From positions 14,650,001 through 14,714,000 of the forward strand of contig BSBN01000187.1 in the NCBI GenBank assembly GCA_027924645.1: DNA of 64,000 bases, in the 5' to 3' direction. Under the pieces are notes generated by a model. That model saw only the letters and a program-made list of their open reading frames with translations, was not told where the DNA came from and did not search any database. Shown here piece by piece: positions 57,267-64,000 of the stretch. The stretch is from Cunninghamia lanceolata (lineage: Eukaryota; Streptophyta; Pinopsida; Cupressales; Cupressaceae). The translations under genes were made by a program, and so were the position numbers. Every line of letters begins with the position of its first letter. Within the stretch, counting starts at the first letter, position 1.

Positions 57267-58203
57267 CACTACATCAATCTTGGAATGATCATCAAGGTTG
57301 GCATCAACCATTGGAACAATCTCCAAGGTCAGTATTACAAACATTTACAAAATAGGTCCTGATCTATTGCAACATCATGCAAAGGGATTGAAATGTGGAT
57401 CACGCCATGCCTTAGCTGGGTCTTAAACATGATCTTCCACACCACAACATGCTTCCACAATCTTCTAGGGATCTCCACAATCACTAGGATCAACCAGGTC
57501 AGCCAAGACTAGTTACATGCTATGTTATCTGGGAACAATCTTCACACACCATCTCAATTTCTTAATGCGTACCAAAGTCTAGATAGGAACATGATTAGGA
57601 GACATCTACAAGCACGCTATAATCATTAGGAGCAACCACACGAACCTTAACCACTTTATTCATAGGAATCTTCTCATTGGAGTACATGAACTTTATTGTC
57701 TTCAACTTTTATAAAAGAAAGATAGCTTACGGACCACCAAATCACGAACCATTGCAACTGTAGGAACTTATCATCATCCCAGAATTCCCTTTAGAACCAC
57801 ATAACAAAATACTATCTTCCTATCTCAACTAAACTTATAGAAAAAGTAGGCTTCACTCTGGTGAACACAACTCACTCAGATCTTCATGTGGATGGCTCAG
57901 ACCTGAAATGTAGCATCCTTAGACATACCTCTAACTTACTTCCAATCCATAGACCACGATCTTCAAGTAGGAACAAATGCAAAGCAATTTACCAGACTAT
58001 TCTTCATTATACAACTCACTATTTGTACTACACTTCTCTTTGGCTTACTTGTTTCTTACAGAGAGGCTAATTTTCCCAATATCCTTAACATACAAGTCTT
58101 CTAAACAAGTAATGGAATAGGATACAATTGATACAATTGACACCAATGACAACAAGAATATGTTGACATCAATGACAACACCGATTAGGCACGTACTTGC
58201 AAC

Positions 58204-58526
58204 TCTCCCCCTTTGTCATTGATGGCAACATATGATGTGAAAAACTTCAACATCCATCAAGACAAGATTCTCCCCCTTTCTCTTTACACACCTGCACTCT
58301 TTCTTTCTGCAAAATTCTCCCCCTTTCTCTTATACATTTGTATTCTGAGTTTTTCACATGACTTCTCTCCCCCTTGGACATCAATGGCAAAGGGTACATA
58401 CTTGCACTCTTCTTGTCTAATCTAATCTCTTATCTAAACTTTTTGACTACTCCCCATTAGAAGTAGCCCTAAAAGGCATCAATCCAGACCTTTGAACACC
58501 TCTGGACTGATGCCCCATTATGCATC
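58204..58526 (-). promoter_or_regulatory. Polypurine tract array of Copia B
   Basis: Four purine runs on the minus strand at about 58206-58214, 58270-58279, 58316-58326 and 58367-58376. The first is followed by the 'catcaatgacaaaggggg' context seen in Copia A. No env-like ORF here either. Confidence 0.75.
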
Positions 58527-60350
58527 TTAATTTAGAGCAGGAGAGGTGATGACCCCTAACATTTCTTTGAGATACTCAAAAGTATCCTTGGGCAAAGGCT
58601 TGGTAAAAATGTCTACAATCTGATCCTTGGTCAAAACATACTCCAACTTCACTTCATTCTCTATCGCCTTTTCTCTCAGAAAATGATACATAATGGATAT
58701 GTGTTTTGTCCTTAAATGCATCACTGGATTCTTTGATATATTGATGGCACTTGTATTGTCACAAAAATATTGTAATTAGATCTTCATACATAACTCTGGT
58801 GTCCTTCAAGGTTTGCTTCATCCATAACACTTGAGTGCAATTACATGTTGTTGCAATGTATTCTACCTCTATAGTAGATAGGGATATTGAATCCTGTTTC
58901 TTGCTCAACCAAGATACTAATCTTTTTCCCAAGAAGAATGCACCCCCACTTGTACTTTTTCTGTCATCCACATCTCTAGCCCAATCTACATTAGTTTATG
59001 CACTGAGAACAAAGTTACTATCCATGGGTTACCACAAACCATACTCTATTGTGCCTTTTAAATATCTTAGAATTCTCTTGACTACCATCACATGTGATTC
59101 CTTGGGTTCTACCTAAAATATTGCCACAAGACACACTGCATGCATTATGTCAGGTCTAGTTTGAGTCAGATAAAGTAATCCTCCAATCATAGATCTATAC
59201 TTTTTCTGGTTTGCCATGGGTGAGTTATCATCTTTTCTCAACTTACAACCAGTTATCATAGGTGTGCATACTAGTTTAGAGTCTTCCATCCCAATTTTCT
59301 TTAAAAACTCTTTCACATACTTGGACTGAGAAATGAAGATACCCTTATCTAATTGACTTATTTGCATACCTAAAAAGAAGCTCATCTCCCCAAACATAGA
59401 TATTTCAAATTCATTTTACATTTCTCCAGCAAAAACTAAGCACATACCTTCATTGCCTCCAAAAATAATATCATCAACAAAAACTACAACAATCAGAGTT
59501 TGTTCATCATTGATCTTGAAGTAGAGGTTACTATCTGTCGTACCTTTATTGAACCCTATATGTATCAGGTACCTATCCAACCATGCATACCATGCCCTAG
59601 GAGCTTGCTTCAATCCATACAATGTTTTCTTCAATCTACATACCATGTCCCCTTGCTCTGATGACTGAAATCCTTTTGGTTGTTCAATACAGACTTCCTC
59701 TTCCAATACTTTATTTAAGAAGGCAAACTTCACATCCATTTGATAAACCTTGAAATCTTTGTATGCTGTAAAAGCCAAAAACATCCTTATTACTTCAATC
59801 CTTGCTACTAGAGAAAAAGTTTCTTGAAAGTCTATTCCTTCAACCTGAGCATATCCTTTGCACACCAATCTTGCTTTGTTTCTTACCACTTCACCCTTCT
59901 CATTCATTTATTTTCTGAAGACCGACTTTGTACCAATTACATTCTTGTCTATTGGTCTAGGAACAAGATTCCAAGTCTGATTCTTCTCTATCTACATCAA
60001 TTCTTCTTCCATGGCCTTTATCCAATTCTCATCGTTGCATGCCTCATCCACAGTTTTAGGTTCAATCTCAGAGATCAGACAAAAATTTACTTGTTCTTCT
60101 ACAGCTTTTCTTCTAGTTAAGATCCCTTTCCTCTTAGCTCCTATGATTTGATTTTTAGAATGACTTATTCTAACATATCTTGGAGTTTTGGTAGTACTTA
60201 CCAGAGCTTGTTCTTCTTCATCTGAGTTGTCTTCATGTTGCACCACTTCTAAAGCATTTGGATCATCTGACTCATATCCACTTGGTTCAGAAGACCTTTC
60301 TTTACAATCATCAACTTTGACATTTTCACTTTCAATGATTTTGTTCAGCC
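58527..60350 (-). pseudogene. pol: Copia B pol: reverse transcriptase and RNase H
   Basis: 60246-59992 has the linker and [17 protein letters not shown]. 59907-59416 has [54 protein letters not shown] and the catalytic FVDDIIFGG, again Phe for Tyr. 59397-59113 has MSFFLGMQISQLDKGIFISQ and SMIGGLLYLTQTRPDI. RNase H: 58971-58759 (DDRKSTSGGAFFLGKRLVSW, SLSTIEVEYIA) and 58724-58527 (TKHISIMYHFLREK, DIFTKPLPKDTFEYLKEMLG); a frameshift near 58770 removes the FCDN motif from frame. Similar to Copia A but more decayed. Confidence 0.9.
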
Positions 60351-61560
60351 TCTTATTATAGCACCGGTAGGCCTCACTTTTGGTGGTGTAACCAAGGAAG
60401 ATTCATTCATCACATCTAGCATCAAACTTTCCTAATTCTTCTTATTTTTCTATATAACATCTGCTACCAAAGACTTTGAAGTATTTCACAGTAGGAACTT
60501 TATCATGCTACAATTTATAGGGAGTTTTTGAATTGTTACCTTTTACTTGAACTCTGTTTAGGATATATAGTGTGGTGTGAATTGCCTCTCTCCAATATGG
60601 TTCTGAAAGATGGGCTTCTTTCATCAAGGTTCTAGCAGCTTCTTGAACTCTTCTATTTTTCCTTTCAACAACTCTATTTTGTTGTGGAGTTTTGTGCGCA
60701 TATAGCTATCTCTTTATTCCATGCTCTTCACAAAATAAATTGAATTCATTTGATGTGAACTCTCCTCCTCTATCAGATCTCAAACATTTGATTTTCAAAT
60801 CCATCTCATTTTCAACCATTGCCTTTAAATGCCTTGAATTTATCTAGAGCTTCAGCTTTCTCTTTTAGGAAGGTGACCCAAGTCATTCTAGAATAATCAT
60901 CAATAAGTAGGATGAAATACCTATCTCCTTGCAAACTTCTTACTCTGGTAGGTCCACACAAGTCTGTATGCACTAGCTCAAGTAGTCCTCCAACTGATTG
61001 ATCCTTACTTTTGAAACTTGTTCTTATATGTTTCCCAAATTGAGACTCCTTACAAACTGGATTAGCAAGCTTCACAAGATTAGGCAAATCTCTAACAATT
61101 TGTGCAGTACTTATCTTCATAATATTATCAAAATTTATGTGACACAACCTTCTATGCCATAACCAACTTTCATCAATCTGAGTCAACAAGCAATAGTTCT
61201 CGGTTCCTTTCAAGTGATAGATAATACCTTTGGTCTTCTTACCATTTGTAATGACTGTTCTAGAGCTTTTCCTGATCTTGCATCCATTGTCCTTGAAGCT
61301 TAAGTCATAGCCCTTGTCACACATCTGACCCACACTCAAAAGATTGTGCTTTAATCCTTTCACATACAAGAAATTTTTAGTATTATGCTTGCCATCAAAA
61401 GAAATAGATCCTTTTCCACAAATCCTACCAGTTGTGTCATCTCCAAACCTAACCAGTCCACCATCATATCTTTCCAAGCTTACAAACTTACTTTTGTCAC
61501 CAGTCACGTTGTGAGAGCAACCACTATCAATAACCCATTCATCTTTGTTCTTGATGACCT
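60351..61560 (-). pseudogene. pol: Copia B pol: protease end, GAG-pre-integrase and integrase
   Basis: 61507-60812 is a 231-codon open piece starting in the protease (TGDKSKFVSLERYDGG; the DSGCSH site is just upstream near 61535), with HNLLSVGQMCDKGYDL, WLWHRRLCHINFDNI, and integrase LLELVHTDLCGPT. A frameshift near 60825 separates it from SDRGGEFTSNEF (near 60775) and VVERKNR (near 60660), so all three catalytic residues exist but not in one frame. The pre-integrase zinc motif reads CKESQFGKH where CxxC is usual, so one Cys is lost. Confidence 0.9.
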
Positions 61561-62605
61561 AAGCAGCCAAGGCACTTTCCACTAGTATTTCCTCCTTCAT
61601 ATAGCTAGAAGAATTAGTAGACATGAGATCTTCCTTAATAGAAATGAACAAGCATTCATTTATAGAGGAATTAGCATTATCTGGTTCATCGTTATTTGAT
61701 ACTCCTTCATCATCATCAAAATCTTCAACATAATACCACTTATTTTGGTTGCTAGCCTTATTCTCATATCTTCTATTTCTTTCAATTCTATAAGGACATC
61801 TAGAAGCAAAATGGCCTACTTTACCACAGGAAAAACATTTGAAAGGTAATTTACCTTTATACTTACTAGATCCTCTTTGCAGCCTGTCCACAAAGTTGGC
61901 TTCAACTTCATCTATCTCATCATCAAATTCTACCTTATACTTTTATGATCTGGAAGTACTTCCAGGAGTACTGGCTTTGAAGGTAGTTTCAACTTTTGGT
62001 AGACCATTCTAATTCCCTCATCTCAAAAGCATTAATCTTACCAAGCAACTGATCCCTATTAACTATTTTTACTTGTATGAATTCTTCAATCATGGCGACC
62101 TTGTGACAGTAGGACTTGGGCAGAGATCTAAGTATTTTTGTGACAATTTCCTTTTCATCAAGAGTTCCACCTGTGGCTTTTATCCCTGTGACATGTTCAT
62201 CAACTCTTTGCATAAACGCTAATATGTTTTCATCATTATTCATCTTCAAGCTTTCATATTTCACTTTCAGACTTTGTAACTTGGCTTCCTTCAAAGAGTC
62301 ATCTTCTTCATACAGATTTTTTAACTTTTCGCATACCTTATTTGTAGTTTCAAGATCTACTACTTTCCTCAGTATTGAGATGATTAATGAGCTTAGCAGA
62401 GCATCCCTTGCCTTGATATCTATTTCATATTCTTTGATTTCATCTTCAGTCATTAGACCATTTTGAGGTATGGTGTATTCTATTTCTACAACTTTCTAAA
62501 CTTTGATACCAAGAGAAAGAAGATGGATTTTCATCTGAGCCTTCCAGAGAACATAATTAGGTCCATCAAAATGTAGCGCTTCCTTCTTGTAAGATATTTT
62601 GGATC
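61561..62605 (-). pseudogene. gag: Copia B gag
   Basis: Reading starts near 62605 with YKKEALHFDGPNYVLWKAQM, matching the gag start of Copia A. 62453-61989 holds the capsid domain (ARDALLSSLIISILRKVVDL, LKVKYESLKMNNDENILAF, TKILRSLPKSYCHKVAMIEEF). 61891-61559 has the zinc knuckle CFSCGKVGHFASRCP and an acidic tail. Breaks near 62475, 61985 and 61900. Confidence 0.9.
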
Positions 62606-62640
62606 TTCCTCAAGCTATTAAACTTTCTTCAGAGGAACTT

Positions 62641-62653
62641 GGCTCTGATACCA
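62641..62653 (-). promoter_or_regulatory. Primer binding site of Copia B (initiator Met tRNA)
   Basis: Minus-strand TGGTATCAGAGCC, perfect, two bases from the LTR. Confidence 0.95.
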
Positions 62654-62655
62654 AT

Positions 62656-64000
62656 TGTTGATATGCACCGGACAACTAAGAGGGGGGGTGGATCAATTAA
62701 ACATTCATCACTTATCCACAAGTATTATGATTTAACAATGAGTACATGAAACTAGAAACTTAACAACATCAAACACAAGAGACACTAGATTTACATGGAA
62801 AACCCCAAGGTGGAGAAAAACCATAGAGAAGATTAACTCTCAATATATATTGCAATCTTGAAATAGTGATGTTCACGCTTGGTCACCCCATGGGCCTAAA
62901 CATATTGGCTTACTACCGTGAAGAACAACTAGGTCTAGCAGGCTCACTGCCTCAACCCTAAACCTAGCAAGATTACAATAAGGGCTGTTAAACCCTACTG
63001 GTGGCTTACTACCAAATTCACTACCACAATGAACACCTTTCTTTATTGTGAATAAACAATTCCTTAGCTCTACTCATCCTCTGCCCTGCTCTTCCTCTGC
63101 TCTACTCTTCCACTTCTTTCCTCTGCCTCTTCTCTACTCTTCCTTTGGACCTTTCTTAATATATTCTCATTTGTGCTCAAGGATAGCTTTTCCATGACTC
63201 AACTACAAGTATTTATACACTACATCAACCTTGGAATGATCATCAAGGTCAGCATCAACCATTGGAACAATCTCCAAGGTCAGTATTACAAACATTTACA
63301 AAATAGGTCCTGATCTATTGTAACATCATGGAAAGGGAATGAAATGTGGATCACACCATGCCTTAGCTGAGACTCAAACATGATCTCCCATGCCACAACA
63401 TGCTTCCACAATCTTCTAGGGATCTCTACAATCACTGGGATCAACCAAGTCGGCCAAGACTAGTTACACGCTATGTTATCTGGGAACAATCTTCACACAC
63501 CATCTCAATTTCTTAACACCGAACAAAGTCCAGATAGAAACATGATTAAGAGACATCCACAAACACGCTATAATCATCATTAGCAACCACACGAACCTTA
63601 ACCACTTTATTCATAGGAATCTTCTCACCGGAGTACATGAACTTTAGTGTCTTCAACTGTTATAAAAGAAAGATAGCTTGCAAACCACGAAACCATGAAC
63701 CATTGCAACTGTAGGCACTTATCATCATCCTAGACTTCCCTCTAGAACCACATAGCAAAATACTTTCTTGTGGAGGAATATAGAGCAAAATATTGTCTTC
63801 TTGTCTCGACTAAACTTACAGAAAAAAAAGGCTTCACTTTGGTGAACACAACTCACTCAGATCTTCATGTGGATGGCTCAGACGTAAAATGTAGCATCCT
63901 TAGACATACCTCTAACTTACTCCCAATCCATAGACCATGATCTTCAAGCAGGAACAAATGCGGAGCCATTTACTGGACTGTTCTTCAGCATACAACTCAC
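62656..64000 (-). mobile_element. 5' LTR of Copia B, cut by the window edge
   Basis: Partner of 56642-58203, 1,345 bp present. Ends (minus) ATATCAACA at 62656. The TATA box is at 63210-63217. The outer end and right target duplication lie beyond 64000. Confidence 0.92.

Larger units (their letters stand above)
56642..58203 (-). mobile_element. 3' LTR of Copia B (about 1,562 bp)
   Basis: Minus-strand start near GTTGCAAGTACGTGCC (first base uncertain, the usual T is changed), end ATATCAACA at 56642. Collinear with 62656 onwards. It has a 38 bp tandem repeat (56702-56777) that the other LTR lacks, and a TATA box at 57259-57266. Confidence 0.92.

Noticed and set aside
1..64000. CRISPR array, tRNA or rRNA gene, host single-copy gene
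   Set aside because: No regular short repeats with unique spacers; tRNA-like words are primer binding sites only; all recognised coding sequence is retroelement-derived.

Overview
The window looks like nuclear DNA from a large, repeat-rich seed plant genome. Almost all of it is LTR retrotransposon sequence of plant type: Sirevirus-like Copia elements, a chromovirus-like Ty3/gypsy element with 4.9 kb LTRs, and gypsy elements with env-like ORFs. I see no intact host gene, tRNA, rRNA or CRISPR array. The density and depth of nesting fit a giant plant genome, possibly a gymnosperm, but nothing here fixes the species. Some open frames in the region begin at non-ATG codons, so first residues are not reliable start codons.

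Layout. 1-784 is the end of a Sirevirus LTR (family A) sitting inside the env-like ORF (785-2150) of a second Sirevirus, whose 3' LTR is 2315-3842. That element sits in the 3' LTR (3843-3923) of gypsy element E1, which runs on the minus strand: env-like ORF 3935-8250 (split by a probable solo LTR, 5947-7104), pol 8300-11460, gag 11464-11629 plus 26417-27143. E1 gag is split by element F (11635-26416), a Ty3/gypsy element with 4,863 and 4,914 bp LTRs and a 5 bp target duplication (ATTTC).

D (28495-37290) has LTRs of 2,405 and 1,817 bp. No gag or pol was recognised in it; instead it holds an unrecognised open frame of about 530 codons, the longest uninterrupted one in the window. C (37293-52762) is a minus-strand gypsy element with 1.85 kb LTRs. 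Its pol is split by Copia A (41831-48959), a Sirevirus with two 1,296 bp LTRs. To the right lies gypsy E2 (minus): env-like ORF 52763-54781 and integrase end 55800-56641, the latter cut by Copia B (56642 to beyond 64000), another Sirevirus.

Functionally this is a graveyard of gag-pol polyproteins carrying many nonsense changes and some frameshifts. In F the stops are almost all TAG or TGA, as expected from decay of methylated CHG and CG sites. The points most worth a second look are the collinear env-like protein shared by a Copia and a gypsy element, the open frame carried by D, the conserved hairpins and GC-rich island inside the F LTR, and the junctions of D and C that lack target duplications.
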